Source: Gemmataceae bacterium (GTDB taxonomy: Bacteria; Planctomycetota; Planctomycetia; Gemmatales; Gemmataceae). From it: DNA of 64,000 nucleotides. The notes below the pieces were generated by a model. The model was not told where the DNA came from. It ran no database searches and saw only the letters and a program-made list of their open reading frames with translations. The stretch spans positions 4,799,360 to 4,863,359 of the forward strand of contig LR594584.1 in assembly GCA_901538445.1 (NCBI GenBank), given 5' to 3'. The position numbers and the translations under genes are program-made. Below are positions 27,171 through 37,199 of this stretch, piece after piece (within the stretch, counting starts at the first letter, position 1; every line of letters begins with the position of its first letter).

Positions 27171-29087
27171 ATGCTGCTGCTCTCGTGTACGAACGTTTCT
27201 CGCGGCTACGACGCCACCCCGCTGTTCGACGACGTGTCGTTCGAGATCCACGTCGGCGAGCGGGTCGGGTTCGTCGGCCCGAACGGGGCCGGGAAGACGA
27301 CGCTCCTGAAGTGCCTCGCGGGGATCGACGAGCCCGACTCGGGGAAGATCACGCTCCACGCCGGCGCGCGGCTCGGCACGCTCGTCCAGGTCGCCGAGTT
27401 CCCGCCCGGCCGCACCCTGTTCGACGAGGCCAAGAGCGCGTTCGACGAACTCATCGCCACACAGGTCGAGTTCGAGCGGGTCGCCGAGGAACTCGCCGCC
27501 TGCACCGACGAGGCGAGGCACAAGCAGCTCGCCCAAAAGTTCGACCGGCTCACCGAGATCCTGCGGCACCACGACGCCTTCGAGCTCGACCACAAGGTCG
27601 AGAACGTGCTGAGCGGCCTCGGGTTCAAGGCCGCGGACTTTACCCGCGACGCGAACACCTTCTCCGGCGGCCAGCAGCGGCGGCTCCTCCTCGCCAAGCT
27701 GCTCCTCTCCGCCCCGGACGTCATGCTCCTCGACGAGCCGAGCAACCACCTCGACATCGACACCACCCGGTGGCTCGAGAACTACCTGTGCCAGCAGCCC
27801 GAGGGGATGCTGATCGTCAGCCACGACCGGTACTTCCTCGACAAGGTGACGAACAAGACGTTCGAGCTGCACCAGCGGAAGATCACCAGCTACCCCGGCA
27901 GCTTCCACCAGTACGTGCGCCTGCGGGACGAGCGGTACGAGCGGCAGATGAAGGAGTACGAGGCCCAGAAGGAGTACATCGAGAAGCAGGAGGAGTACAT
28001 CCGCCGGGCGCACTACGGGCAACTCGCGAAGCAGGCCCAGTCGCGGGTGAAGGCGCTCGACAAGGTGGAGCGGATCGAGCAGCCGACGAAGGTCGCCGGG
28101 CCGAACATCCGGTTCAGCGAGGTCGCCCGGTCCGGCGACAACGTGTTCCACGTCGAGGACCTGGAGAAGCGGTACGGCGACAAGGTGCTGTTCACCGGCC
28201 TGAGCTTCGACGTGCCCCGCGGCAAGCGGCTCGGGATCATGGGGCCGAACGGGTGCGGGAAGACCACGCTCCTCAAGATCCTGCTCGGCGAGGAGGAGCC
28301 CACGTCGGGCGAGGTGCAGCGCGGCCACCTCGTGTTCCCGGGCTACCTCGACCAGCACCTCGCGCTGCTCGACCCCGAAAAGACGGTGATGCGGGCCGTG
28401 TGGCCGGACGCCGACCCGGAGCACACCGAGCAGAAGATGCGCGACCTGCTCGGCGGCTTCGGCCTCCAGGGCGAGATCGTCGAGCAGCAGGTGAAGTTCC
28501 TCTCGGGCGGCGAGCGGTCCCGGGCGGCGCTGGCGAAGCTCACCGTCAACGGCGCGAACATCCTGATCCTCGACGAGCCGACCAACCACCTCGACATCTG
28601 GGCGTGCGACTCGCTCGAAGAGGCGCTCAAGGCCTACGAGGGCACGGCGATCGTCGTGAGCCACGACCGGTACTTCCTGAACCGCGTCGCGGACCTCTTG
28701 ATCGTGTTCAACAACGGCACCACCGAGGTCGTGTACGGCAACTACGACACCTACGAGTTGCTCCGCAAGGCCCGCGACGAGGCCGCCGCCGAGAAGGCCG
28801 AGAAGACGAAGAAGGGACCGGAACTCGCCCCGGCCCGCGACACCGGCGGGGCCGGCAAGCCCGCCAAACGCAAGCGCCAGTACCCGTACCGCAAGGTGGC
28901 CGACCTGGAGGCCGACATCGCGGCCGCGGAGAAGAAGATCACCGACCTGGAAGCGGCGATGCTGACCCCGGACGTGTACAAGGACGCGACCCGGGTCCGC
29001 GACACGATGAAGGACCTGGAGACCACCAAGAACGCCCTGGCCCGGCTGTACCTGCACTGGGAAGAGGCGGTAGAATTGAACGGGTAG
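27171..29087 (+). CDS. ABC-F family ATPase (Uup/EttA-like)
   Basis: A 638-residue soluble protein with two ABC cassettes and no membrane domain. The first has Walker A GPNGAGKTT and signature FSGGQQRR; the second has GPNGCGKTT and LSGGERSR. Each is followed by LDEPxNHLDI. The roughly 80-residue linker (YERQMKEYEAQKEYIEKQEEYI) is the ribosome-binding P-site tRNA interaction motif region. The C-terminus is a charged coiled coil, as in Uup. ABC-F proteins act on the ribosome to resolve stalling or protect against antibiotics. No specific resistance role can be read. Divergent from the kinase, with 159 bases between the starts. Confidence 0.93.
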   Translation: MLLLSCTNVSRGYDATPLFDDVSFEIHVGERVGFVGPNGAGKTTLLKCLAGIDEPDSGKITLHAGARLGTLVQVAEFPPGRTLFDEAKSAFDELIATQVEFERVAEELAACTDEARHKQLAQKFDRLTEILRHHDAFELDHKVENVLSGLGFKAADFTRDANTFSGGQQRRLLLAKLLLSAPDVMLLDEPSNHLDIDTTRWLENYLCQQPEGMLIVSHDRYFLDKVTNKTFELHQRKITSYPGSFHQYVRLRDERYERQMKEYEAQKEYIEKQEEYIRRAHYGQLAKQAQSRVKALDKVERIEQPTKVAGPNIRFSEVARSGDNVFHVEDLEKRYGDKVLFTGLSFDVPRGKRLGIMGPNGCGKTTLLKILLGEEEPTSGEVQRGHLVFPGYLDQHLALLDPEKTVMRAVWPDADPEHTEQKMRDLLGGFGLQGEIVEQQVKFLSGGERSRAALAKLTVNGANILILDEPTNHLDIWACDSLEEALKAYEGTAIVVSHDRYFLNRVADLLIVFNNGTTEVVYGNYDTYELLRKARDEAAAEKAEKTKKGPELAPARDTGGAGKPAKRKRQYPYRKVADLEADIAAAEKKITDLEAAMLTPDVYKDATRVRDTMKDLETTKNALARLYLHWEEAVELNG

Positions 29088-29132
29088 CCCGACCCCAGCG
29101 GGGTGCGACCGAGGGTCGTGCTTGTGGATTCG

Positions 29133-29208
29133 GGCGAGCGGGGGACGTGAGTCCCCCGGGGGAGTGAGAATTGCGGTTCTACCGGGGGACTCACGTCCCC
29201 CGCTCGCC
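29133..29208. repeat. Palindromic repeat GGCGAGCGGGGGACG (unoccupied copy)
   Basis: A perfect 27-bp inverted repeat (29133-29159 with 29182-29208). The same palindrome at 47126-47334 is interrupted after GACGTGA by a 131-bp element, so this copy represents the empty site. It lies between tandem genes and could also act as a terminator for the ABC-F gene. Confidence 0.93.
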
Positions 29209-29311
29209 AAGCAAGACGCCCACATGCACAGCTGCCCCCAGCCGGTTTCCCCTTGAATCCGCTCCGTGTCCAGAATCTAATCTCTGGTGCCCGTCACGGA
29301 GGACGCCGCCG

Positions 29312-30223
29312 ATGCTCACCCAGGTTCTCAACCGCCTCGCCGCGCGCACGGCACTCCCGTCCGAACCCGCTCCGATCGCACCGCGGCCCGCCCCGGGCCC
29401 CGACGCCGGGTTCGACGCGCTCCCGCGACTCGCACGACTCGCCGCCGACCTTGCCGCCGCGGTCCCCGAGCGCCCGCACCAGCGCTGGGGCGAACCGGCG
29501 GTGTTCTTCTTCGACGCCAAGCGGCAGGCCGAGCTCGAAGCGGCCCGCCCGGCCCCGGAGGCGATCGACCCGTTCGCCGAACTCGCCCCCCGCATCACCG
29601 CGGAAGTCGCCGCGCTGTGCGCCTCGCCCGAGGTGCGCCGGGTCGCACGCGCGACGCCCGGCTTGCGCGAGGCGGCACGCGCGCTCGCGCCGGCCTGCGC
29701 CGCGGCCCGGCACCTCGCCGAGTTGCTCGCGGTGCCGGACGACGAGGTCGTGACCGTGCTGCACCCGGCGCTCGGCGTCGGGTTCCGGTGCGTCGCGAGC
29801 GGCGTCGCCGACGCCGGCCAGTTTCACGTCCTGATGCTCGACGCGGCCGCCGACCTGCTCCCCGGCCCGCGCCCGATGCAGCGGTTCGTGACGGCGTACC
29901 GGGACGCGAACCCCACGTCCGCGGCCGGGGTGGCGATGCTCGCCGAGGGCCGGTTCCAGATGTACGCGGCCGGCGCGCTCCGGGCCGGGGGCACGCTCCC
30001 CGACGGGTTCGGCGGCAGCGACCACTGGCTCTGGCCGCACACCCCGCTCGCCGCGGTCCCGGCGGTCGGCGGCGAGCGCGTCGTGCTCCTCGGCCCGCCC
30101 GCCTACCGCGCGACCTGGGAGGTCGCCCGCCGCTTCCCGGCGCTCCCCGCCGACCTCCGGTTGATCGAGGCGCTCGACCCCGCCCAGGTGGCCGGGCGGC
30201 TCGCGGCGCTCGGTTCCGGGTGA
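29312..30223 (+). CDS. Hypothetical protein, 303 residues
   Basis: I do not recognise this Ala/Pro-rich protein. It has no signal peptide or clear membrane segment. A Pro-rich N-terminal third is followed by helical segments, then VVTVLHPALGVGFRCVASGVADAGQFHVLMLDAA and a YRATWEVARRFPALPADLRLIEALDP tail. These could form a small alpha/beta fold. GGAGGAC lies eight bases before the ATG at 29312-29314, which decides the start within a longer open frame. It precedes the sialidase gene by 80 bases on the same strand. Confidence 0.65.
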   Translation: MLTQVLNRLAARTALPSEPAPIAPRPAPGPDAGFDALPRLARLAADLAAAVPERPHQRWGEPAVFFFDAKRQAELEAARPAPEAIDPFAELAPRITAEVAALCASPEVRRVARATPGLREAARALAPACAAARHLAELLAVPDDEVVTVLHPALGVGFRCVASGVADAGQFHVLMLDAAADLLPGPRPMQRFVTAYRDANPTSAAGVAMLAEGRFQMYAAGALRAGGTLPDGFGGSDHWLWPHTPLAAVPAVGGERVVLLGPPAYRATWEVARRFPALPADLRLIEALDPAQVAGRLAALGSG

Positions 30224-30303
30224 CGGCCCCGCGCCGGGCGCTGGTGTTCGCCGCGCTTTACCCGTATCCTCACGGCACCTGCCCTCCCCCTCGGAGACCT
30301 GCC

Positions 30304-31395
30304 GTGCGCCTCCTCATCACGCTGAGTGCCGTTCTCGCCGCCGCCCACGCGGCCGCCGCCGCCGAACCCGAGCAAGCGCCGGTGTTCGTCTCCGGCGAGG
30401 GCGGGTACCACACCTACCGCATCCCGTCGGCCATCGTCGGCCCGAAGGGCACGCTGCTCGCGTTCTGCGAGGCCCGCAAGTCCGGCCAGGGCGACGCCGG
30501 CGACATCGACCTGGTCCTCCGCCGCAGCACCGACGGCGGCAAGACCTGGGGCAAGACGCAGGTGGTCTGGGACGACGCCGCGAACACCTGCGGGAACCCG
30601 TGCCCGGTCGTGGACGCCAAGACCGGCACCATCCACCTACTGATGACGCACAACCTCGGCACCGACTCCGAGTCGGCGATCGTGAGCGGCAAGAGCAAGG
30701 CGGGCCGCACCGTCTGGGTCAGCACCAGCACCGACGACGGCGAGACGTGGTCGAAGCCGGCCGAGATCACGAAGGGCGTGACCAAGCCCGGGTGGACGTG
30801 GTACGCGACCGGCCCCGGCGTCGGCATCCAGCTCAAGAGCGGGCGGCTGCTGGTCCCGTGCGACAGCAAGAGCGAGGGCGGGAAGGTCCGCGAGTCGCAC
30901 GTGATCTACAGCGACGACGGCGGCAAGGCGTGGAAGCTCGGCGGGGTCGCCGGGCCGGACTGCAACGAGTCGCAGGCGGTCGAACTGGCCGACGGGTCCG
31001 TGATGCTCAACATGCGGACCTACGCCAAGAACAACCGGCGGTTCGTGTCACTCAGCACCGACGGCGGGGAGACGTTCTCGAAGCCGGTCGAGGACAAGGC
31101 GCTGGTCGAGCCCGTGTGCCAGGGGAGCATCCTGCGGCTGCCGGGCGACAAGGGGGGCGTCCTGTTCTCCAACCCGGCGAGCACGAAGCGCGAGAAGATG
31201 ACGGTGCGGTTGAGCCGCGACGAGGGGAAGACGTGGGCGGTCGCAAAGGAACTGCACGCCGGGCCGGCGGCGTACTCGTGCCTCGTCGTGCTGCCCGGCG
31301 GCGACGTCGGGCTCCTGTACGAGCGCGGCGACAAGAACCCGTACCAGACGATCACGTTCGCCCGCGTCCCCCGCGCGTGGCTCACCGGGGAGTAA
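30304..31395 (+). CDS. Secreted exo-alpha-sialidase (GH33-like)
   Basis: A 363-residue exported protein with a signal peptide (residues 1-20, ending AAAAA). The sialidase Arg motif YRIPS is at 38-42. Five Asp-box turns follow: STDGGKTW (75-82), STDDGETW, SDDGGKAW, STDGGETF and SRDEGKTW, giving a six-bladed propeller. The enzyme would remove terminal sialic acid or a related nonulosonate from glycoconjugates outside the cytoplasm. The start is GTG at 30304-30306, immediately before the signal peptide. The 3' end overlaps the convergent gene at 31382-31834 by 14 bases. Confidence 0.9.
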   Translation: MRLLITLSAVLAAAHAAAAAEPEQAPVFVSGEGGYHTYRIPSAIVGPKGTLLAFCEARKSGQGDAGDIDLVLRRSTDGGKTWGKTQVVWDDAANTCGNPCPVVDAKTGTIHLLMTHNLGTDSESAIVSGKSKAGRTVWVSTSTDDGETWSKPAEITKGVTKPGWTWYATGPGVGIQLKSGRLLVPCDSKSEGGKVRESHVIYSDDGGKAWKLGGVAGPDCNESQAVELADGSVMLNMRTYAKNNRRFVSLSTDGGETFSKPVEDKALVEPVCQGSILRLPGDKGGVLFSNPASTKREKMTVRLSRDEGKTWAVAKELHAGPAAYSCLVVLPGGDVGLLYERGDKNPYQTITFARVPRAWLTGE

Positions 31396-31834
31396 TGCCG
31401 GGCCGCGTGGCTCCGGTGCTTCTGGAGCCGGGTGCGGGGACGCGGCCGCGCCCGGCCGCACACCGGACGGGGCCGTGGTGATTCGCGGCGCTTCGGGTGT
31501 GTGTGCGGGGGAAGTGGTTCTGGGGGAAGTGGGGGGTGGGGTGTCCAGAACCAACGAAAACTCTCCAGAACCAGCCCGAACTCTCCAGAATCAACGGAAA
31601 CTCTCCAGAACCAATCCGCGGTTCGCCAGAAGAAAGCGTCCCGCGCCGCTCGCAGGATCTCGACACCGCCCGGATCGCACTTCCGAACGCGCCGGTCGTC
31701 GCGACCGACAGGCGGTGGTCGCTGAAGTTGATGTCCAGGTTCATGTCGCCGGTGGAACTGGTGCCGCACTCCGGACACGGGCAGATCGCCCCGAACTTGG
31801 TGTGGCCGCAGTTGAAGCACAACGCCATCGTCAT
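31382..31834 (-). CDS. Zinc-ribbon-like hypothetical protein, probably with degenerate C-terminus
   Basis: The first 60 residues look like a real protein: CFNCGH and CPCPECG form a Cys4 zinc-ribbon-like knuckle, followed by STGDMNLDINFSDHRLS. Relatives I recall in planctomycetes continue with a helical domain. Here the frame instead runs into a 20-bp tandem repeat (31543-31620), giving low-complexity residues such as SGWFWRVFVGSG, and then Arg/Pro-rich sequence out to 31382. I infer that the 3' part was replaced or eroded. The translated tail is unlikely to be ancestral. Start ATG at 31834 or 31828. Confidence 0.5.
   Translation of the reverse strand: MTMALCFNCGHTKFGAICPCPECGTSSTGDMNLDINFSDHRLSVATTGAFGSAIRAVSRSCERRGTLSSGEPRIGSGEFPLILESSGWFWRVFVGSGHPTPHFPQNHFPRTHTRSAANHHGPVRCAAGRGRVPAPGSRSTGATRPGITPR
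31543..31620. repeat. 20-bp tandem repeat (TCCAGAAYCA unit)
   Basis: Four imperfect copies of a 20-bp unit beginning TCCAGAACCA or TCCAGAATCA lie head to tail. They fall inside the degenerate 3' part of the zinc-ribbon-like gene. Period 20 is not a multiple of three, so copies are read in different frames. Confidence 0.85.
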
Positions 31835-31941
31835 CGAGCGCCCCCCGCCCCCGGGCCGGGTGCCTTCCTCCGGGCGGGTTCCCGCGGGCGTCGGTCACCT
31901 GGGTCGGGTCGATGGGGGGACACGCGGCCGGCGGGAGATGT

Positions 31942-34900
31942 TCACCCCGCGGCGGGCTGCGGGACGGGCGCGCCGAGGACGGCGATCACGGCGTCGGTCA
32001 GCTCGTCGATGTTGAACGGCTTCGCCAGGAACGCCTCGTTCGGGCCGGACACCTCTTCCGTGTCGCCCGAGATGAACAGCACCTTGATCTCGGGGTGCTT
32101 GAGCCGCACCCGGTCGGCGAGGTCGCGGCCGGTCATGTTCGGCATCCGCACGTCCGTGACGAGCACCGCCGGGGGCCGCGACAGGTCCGCGAGGACCGAC
32201 AGCGCCTCGATCCCGTCGCCCGCGGGGAGCACCTCGAACCCGGTCTCGGTCAGCACCCGGGCCGAGAGCTCGCGGATCGCGGGCTGGTCCTCGACGAGCA
32301 GGACGAGCGGCGCGTCGGCGAACGCGGCGACCCGGGGCGGGGGCGGGGGGGCGTCGGGGGCGGTCCGCGGCCGGGCCGGGCCGTCGCGGCCCGGGGGCGG
32401 GAAGAACCCGGCCGCCGCGCCCGCGGCCGGCAGGTAGATGTGGAACGTGGTGCCGCAGTCGGTCGCGGTCGTGAACCGGATGTGCCCGCCGGCCGTCGCC
32501 GCGATCCCGTACACGGTCGAGAGCCCGAGCCCGGTCCCCTTGCCGAGTTCCTTGGTGGTGAAGAACGGCTCGAACAGGTGCGGCCGCACCTCCTCGGGGA
32601 TGCCGGTGCCGGTGTCACTGACCGACAGCACCACCCACCGGCCCGGGGGCGGGTCGTCGGGCGACTGCACCTCGGCGACCTCGGCCACGCCGGTCTCGAC
32701 CGTGAGCGTGCCGCCCGCGGGCATCGCGTCCCGGGCGTTCACGCACAGGTTCATCACCACCGACTCCATCTGCCCGCGGTCGGCCAGCACCTTGGGGACC
32801 GCGGCGACCCGGGTGACGAGGGTGACCTCCTCGCCGATGAGCGGGGCCAGGAGCGGCCGCAGGCTCTCGACCACGGCGGCCAGGTCCACGGGGCCGGCGG
32901 TCGGCGACTGCTTGCGGCTGAACGCGAGCAACTGGCGGGTCAGGTCGGCCCCGCGGGCCCCGGCCGACTGGATGTGGGTGACGAGCGGCCGGAGCGGCGA
33001 CCCGGGCGGGGTCTCGGCCGCGAGCAGCTCGCTGAACCCGTTGATGACCGTGAGCAGGTTGTTGAAGTCGTGCGCGATCCCGCCGGCGAGCCGGGCCACG
33101 GCCTCGAGCTTCTGGGCCTGGCGGAACTGCTCCTCGAGCCGCTTCTGGTCGGTGACGTCCACGGCGAGGACGACGACCCGGGACAGGTCCGGGCGGCCGC
33201 CGGCGTTGGGCACGCCGACGTGCAGGACGATGTCGGCCGGCTCCCCGGTGAGGCGGACCGCCCGGGTCTCGATCCGCAGCGCCCGGTCCCCGTTCCACAG
33301 GCCGATCAGCTCGCGGGCGAACGCCGCACCGGTCTCCGGCCCGATGAGCTTGGGCAGGCTCGCCATCAGCTCGGCCTTGTCGGCCGCCCGGTTCATGGCG
33401 ACCGCGGCCTGGTTCACGTTCCGCACCCGGATCCGGCCGATCGCGGCGGCCGCGAGGTGCGGGTGGGCCGCGAGGTGCGCGGCGAGGTCGGTGACGCCGG
33501 CGGCCCGGAGCTCGCCGAACCAGTCGGCGACGCCGGTCATGTCCTCTTCCCAGATGGCGACCGGGGCGGCCTCGAACAGGTTCCGGTACCGGTCCTCGCT
33601 CCGCTCGACGGCCCGCTCGGCCTCGACCCGCTCGGTCACGTCCTGGATGGTGCCGTACAGGCGGTGCGGCTTGCCCCCGCGGGTCTCCAGTTGGCCGATG
33701 ACGTGGACCCACAGCTTGTTGCCGCGGGCGGTGACGAACGGGAGCACCACGTCCCACCCCTCGCCGGTGGCGGCCGCCCGCGCGCCCATCTCCCGCATCA
33801 CCTCCCGCCCCTCGGGGGCGTAGAAGTCGAGCGACCGGGACGGGTGCGGGGCGTACTCGAACGGGCTCAGCTCGTGGATCCGGTACGTCTGCTGCGACCA
33901 GGTGATCCGGTCCTCGGCGAGGTGGTACTCCCACCCGCCGATCCGCGCCAGGCCGGCGGTGGCCTCGAGCAGCGCCCGGGTCTCGCGGAACTGGGCCTCG
34001 ACCTCGCGGCGGTCGGTCACGTCGCGGATGTTCACGACCACGCCGGCGACCGCGGGGTTGTCGAGGTGGTTGGTCGCCAGGGCCTCGAGCCACACCCACC
34101 GGCCGTCGGTCCGCCGGATCCGGAACTCGGCCTTGGTCGGGAGCCCCGGGTGGGCCAGGGTGTCCGCGAACGTGAGCTGCACGAGGGTGCGGTCGTCGGG
34201 GTGGACGTTCTCGAACGTGGACCGGCCGGTCAGCTCGGCGGGGGTGCGGCCGCTCATCTCGGTGATGGCGTCGGTCACGTACGCGGTGCGGCCCTCGCGG
34301 GTCATCACCACCAGCGCGTCGTGCGAGTGGGCCAGGAGGGTCGCGAACCGGGACCGGTCGGCGGCCAGGGCGGCCTCGGCGCGGGCCTTCTGGGCCTCGG
34401 CGGCCACCCGGGCCGCGATGTCGGCGCTGAGCGCGGCCTCGGCCGCGTCCCGCTCGGCGGTCACGATCCCCAGGCACAGGGCGGTGACCGCGGACACCGC
34501 GAGGAACCCGACCAGGGCGAGCCGCTCGCCCATCACCTTGTGGTCGGCGACGAGGAGGGCGACGACGACCGCGGCGGTGACGAAGTTGGCGACCGCCGCG
34601 CCCCGGGGGCCGTACCGGGCGGCCGCGATCGCCACGACCGGCAGGCACGCCATCAGGCTCGCCGGGTCCGGGACGCCCGGGGTGAGCGCGAACCCGGCGG
34701 CGAACGCGGCCGACGCGAGCAGCCCGGCCCACGCGACGGCCCCGCGGCTCCCGTCCTGGGCCACCACCGGGGGCCAGAGGAGCAGCGGCGCGACCAGCAG
34801 GACGCCCGCCATGTCGCCGGTCCACCACACGACCGCGGTCATGAGCAGGTCGCCCGGCGCGTCGCCCCCGACGGCGGCCACGAACGCGGCCCCGAGCAGC

Positions 34901-35337
34901 GCCGCCGGCACCGACCCGAGGACCGCGGCCAGCACCAGCACCCCGACCCCGCCGAGGTGGTCGAGCCGGAGCGGCCGCCCCCGGGTCGCGAGCCACCCGC
35001 CCAGCGCCGCGCCGGCCACGTTCCCGGCGGTGATCCCGAACGCGCCCCACAGCGGCGCGTCGGGCCGGGCGTTGATCAGGTTCACCACCAGCGCCCCGAC
35101 CGCCACCCCGGGCAGCGCCCGCCACCCGAACCGCACCAGCGCGGCCAGCGCCACGCCCGACGGCGGCCAGAGCACCGACACCCCGGGCGACAGGGCCGCC
35201 AGCCCCAGCCCGACCAGACCCGCGAGGACGTACGCGCACCCGACCGCGAGCCACACCCCGACCTCGGGCCGCACGGGGACCGGCCGCGGGCGGGGCGGGT
35301 GCGGGACCTCAGCGGCGGGCCGGACGGGCACGGACAT
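31942..35337 (-). CDS. MASE1/PAS hybrid sensor histidine kinase with receiver domain
   Basis: An 1131-residue membrane sensor. Residues about 25-300 are a MASE1-type multi-helix membrane domain ([22 protein letters not shown]). PAS/PAC domains follow at about 310-425 and 430-550, then a further PAS-like region to about 730. The HisKA phospho-acceptor is H756 in [11 protein letters not shown]. The HATPase domain shows [17 protein letters not shown] and [13 protein letters not shown] Pro-rich linker leads to a receiver domain with phospho-Asp D1062 ([11 protein letters not shown]). The HDFNNLL type belongs to the HK family with a multistep relay. The input is unknown. No separate regulator gene lies beside it. 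Confidence 0.92.
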   Translation of the reverse strand: MSVPVRPAAEVPHPPRPRPVPVRPEVGVWLAVGCAYVLAGLVGLGLAALSPGVSVLWPPSGVALAALVRFGWRALPGVAVGALVVNLINARPDAPLWGAFGITAGNVAGAALGGWLATRGRPLRLDHLGGVGVLVLAAVLGSVPAALLGAAFVAAVGGDAPGDLLMTAVVWWTGDMAGVLLVAPLLLWPPVVAQDGSRGAVAWAGLLASAAFAAGFALTPGVPDPASLMACLPVVAIAAARYGPRGAAVANFVTAAVVVALLVADHKVMGERLALVGFLAVSAVTALCLGIVTAERDAAEAALSADIAARVAAEAQKARAEAALAADRSRFATLLAHSHDALVVMTREGRTAYVTDAITEMSGRTPAELTGRSTFENVHPDDRTLVQLTFADTLAHPGLPTKAEFRIRRTDGRWVWLEALATNHLDNPAVAGVVVNIRDVTDRREVEAQFRETRALLEATAGLARIGGWEYHLAEDRITWSQQTYRIHELSPFEYAPHPSRSLDFYAPEGREVMREMGARAAATGEGWDVVLPFVTARGNKLWVHVIGQLETRGGKPHRLYGTIQDVTERVEAERAVERSEDRYRNLFEAAPVAIWEEDMTGVADWFGELRAAGVTDLAAHLAAHPHLAAAAIGRIRVRNVNQAAVAMNRAADKAELMASLPKLIGPETGAAFARELIGLWNGDRALRIETRAVRLTGEPADIVLHVGVPNAGGRPDLSRVVVLAVDVTDQKRLEEQFRQAQKLEAVARLAGGIAHDFNNLLTVINGFSELLAAETPPGSPLRPLVTHIQSAGARGADLTRQLLAFSRKQSPTAGPVDLAAVVESLRPLLAPLIGEEVTLVTRVAAVPKVLADRGQMESVVMNLCVNARDAMPAGGTLTVETGVAEVAEVQSPDDPPPGRWVVLSVSDTGTGIPEEVRPHLFEPFFTTKELGKGTGLGLSTVYGIAATAGGHIRFTTATDCGTTFHIYLPAAGAAAGFFPPPGRDGPARPRTAPDAPPPPPRVAAFADAPLVLLVEDQPAIRELSARVLTETGFEVLPAGDGIEALSVLADLSRPPAVLVTDVRMPNMTGRDLADRVRLKHPEIKVLFISGDTEEVSGPNEAFLAKPFNIDELTDAVIAVLGAPVPQPAAG

Positions 35338-35391
35338 TACGTCATCCCGGGCGACGGATGCGGGTCGGCGGAGAGGGGGCGGAGTATCACC

Positions 35392-35419
35392 AACATAATA
35401 CAGACTGCGGTCCGCTCAA
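35392..35419 (-). promoter_or_regulatory. Possible promoter of the hybrid histidine kinase gene
   Basis: In an AT-richer patch of the divergent intergenic region, the minus strand reads TTGAGC, 16 bases, then TATGTT, about 55 bases before the kinase ATG. This resembles a housekeeping -35/-10 pair, but no supporting data exist. Confidence 0.25.
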
Positions 35420-35480
35420 ACCGCCAATGGCGAAACTTGAACCCCCGGGCCTACAATGCCCCGGGATGATCGGAGGGGCC

Positions 35481-36554
35481 ATGCGTGGAGCCGCGTTCGC
35501 CGCCGGGGTCGCCGCACTCGCCGCGCTGCTCGCGGGCGGGGGCGGCGGCCGCGCGTCGCTGTACTCGCCGGACGACCCGTTCGCGGTCCCCGTGGGCTCC
35601 GACGGCAAGCCCGCCCCCCTGCCCTTCGACGAGTTCAAGCGGCGGCTCGCGGTGCTCACCAACGCGCTCGTCGAGCCCAAGGCCGGCGAGAAGCCGAACC
35701 CGGACCGGGCGCGGTTCCTCGACCGGATCGCCAAGCAGGAGAAGGTGCCAAAGCGGACCGCGCCCGAGGCGGCCGCCCTCGCGACCGACCTGCTGCGCGT
35801 CGGCCAGTCGGACCGGGCGCTGGGCGTCCTCGGCCCGCACGCCGCCGACCGCCGGCCCGACTACTTCGTGTTCACCGGCCTCGCCAGCGCCCACGCCGCC
35901 CGCGGCGAGTGGGCCGACGCGCTCCGGTACCACCAGGAGGGCCAGTTCGACACGAAGATGCCCGAGACGGTGAAGGGGCTCTCGAAGGGCCAGCGCGACT
36001 GGTGGGCCCGGCTCGACGCCGACGCGGTCCCGCGGTTCTACCAGATCCGCCGCCAGGAGACCGAGGAGCGCCGCGGGCTCGGCCCGGCCGAGCGGCACGC
36101 CGCCGACGAGACCGAGGACGTGCTCCCGCTGTTCCCGCTGTCGGGCGAGCCGGTGCGGTTCGTGAACGCCGCCGGGGAGTACGAGGCCGGCGTCCTCGCC
36201 CCGGCCGAGCAGGCGAAGCTGCCGCCCGACGCGCTCGCGACCGTGCAGCAACTCGTCCTGTGGTTCCCGGGCGACACGCGGCTGTACTGGCTGCTCGCGG
36301 AACTGTACGCGGCCGCCGGCGACGTGCGGGCCGCGGCCCAGATCCTCGACGAGTGTACGTGGGGCCGGCAGTACGGGAACCGGAAGGTGCTGGTCGCGCA
36401 CCGCCACGCCCTGCGGGCCGCGGCCGACGCCCTCGACCGGGTCGAGCCCCTCGAGGGGCCGGCGTTCGGCCTGGGCACCATCGGCGTGTACTTCGGCGTC
36501 GTCGGCGCGCTGGCCGTGCTCGCCCTGGTGCGGACCGTGCTGAAGCGGCGATAG
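35481..36554 (+). CDS. Exported TPR-like protein with C-terminal membrane anchor
   Basis: A 357-residue protein. A hydrophobic Ala-rich leader (RGAAFAAGVAALAALLAGG) precedes a helical region in which LGVLGPHAADRRPDYFVFTGLASAHAARGEWADALRYHQE and LYWLLAELYAAAGDVRAAAQILDE look like TPR hairpins. A transmembrane helix at the end (IGVYFGVVGALAVLALVRTV) is followed by KRR, an inside anchor. The TPR part would face the periplasm. CGGAGGGG upstream favours the ATG at 35481 over one at 35466. Function unknown; probably a scaffold. Divergent from the hybrid kinase. Confidence 0.68.
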   Translation: MRGAAFAAGVAALAALLAGGGGGRASLYSPDDPFAVPVGSDGKPAPLPFDEFKRRLAVLTNALVEPKAGEKPNPDRARFLDRIAKQEKVPKRTAPEAAALATDLLRVGQSDRALGVLGPHAADRRPDYFVFTGLASAHAARGEWADALRYHQEGQFDTKMPETVKGLSKGQRDWWARLDADAVPRFYQIRRQETEERRGLGPAERHAADETEDVLPLFPLSGEPVRFVNAAGEYEAGVLAPAEQAKLPPDALATVQQLVLWFPGDTRLYWLLAELYAAAGDVRAAAQILDECTWGRQYGNRKVLVAHRHALRAAADALDRVEPLEGPAFGLGTIGVYFGVVGALAVLALVRTVLKRR

Positions 36555-36660
36555 GCCCGCCCGTTCCGGTCGAACGGCGTCGCCGCTGTTGGGCGCGCCG
36601 CGGGCCGCGGTATCCCCGTGTGAGATTGCTCCGACGACGTTCACCCACTGGAGTCCGACC

Positions 36661-37146
36661 GTGGCCACCCCGTTCCCGACCCGCATCGACATCCCGGCCG
36701 ACAGGCGCGACAAGGTCGTCGCGCTGCTGAACCAGCAACTCGCCGACACGTTCGACCTGTACTCGCAGACCAAGTTCGCGCACTGGAACGTGAAGGGGCC
36801 GCACTTCATCGCGCTGCACAAGCTGTTCGACGAACTGGCCGACGACGTGCTGGAGAACGTCGACGAGATCGCCGAGCGGCTCACCGCCCTGGGCGGGGTC
36901 GCCAACGGCACCGCGCGGCAGGCGGCCGCGGCGACCCGCGTCCCCGAGTTCCCGGTCGGCACGCACAAGGGGATGGAGGTCGTGGCCGCGGTCGCCGACC
37001 GGTTCGGGGCGCTCGGGACGTCGACCCGCGAGGCCATCGACAGGGCCGACGCGCTGGGCGACAAGGACACCGCCGACCTGTTCACCGGCATCTCCCGCGA
37101 CCTCGACCAGGCCCTGTACTTCCTCGAAGCGCACCTGCACGGATGA
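36661..37146 (+). CDS. dps: Dps ferritin-like DNA protection protein
   Basis: A 161-residue Dps, forming a hollow dodecamer that oxidises and stores iron and shields DNA during starvation or peroxide stress. The intersubunit ferroxidase ligands are all visible: H41 in KFAHWNVKG, H53 in ALHKLFDELA, and D68 and E72 in NVDEIAERLTALGG. The start is GTG at 36661-36663, which fits the family N-terminus; the frame is open further upstream without family similarity. It lies 54 bases before pxpA on the same strand. Confidence 0.95.
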   Translation: MATPFPTRIDIPADRRDKVVALLNQQLADTFDLYSQTKFAHWNVKGPHFIALHKLFDELADDVLENVDEIAERLTALGGVANGTARQAAAATRVPEFPVGTHKGMEVVAAVADRFGALGTSTREAIDRADALGDKDTADLFTGISRDLDQALYFLEAHLHG

Positions 37147-37199
37147 GTGCCGCCGGGCCCCGGGGCTCGCCCCCGTGGCTCTCCAGCAGAGGTCCGCCC

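Noticed and set aside
27012-29225. Upstream extension of the kinase reading frame to 29225
   Set aside because: The extension is antisense to the well-supported ABC-F gene; the kinase fold starts just after the ATG at 27009-27011.
31543-31620. Possible CRISPR or iteron array
   Set aside because: The 20-bp units are adjacent, imperfect and lie in a degenerate coding region; no replication gene is nearby.
35437-35457. TTGAAC and TACAAT upstream of the TPR-like gene as a promoter
   Set aside because: The spacer is only nine bases, too short for a -35/-10 pair; the -10-like TACAAT alone is not enough.
31912-35469. Very long plus-strand open frame opposite the histidine kinase
   Set aside because: Gly/Arg/Val-rich shadow of the real minus-strand gene in GC-rich DNA; no domain is recognisable in it.
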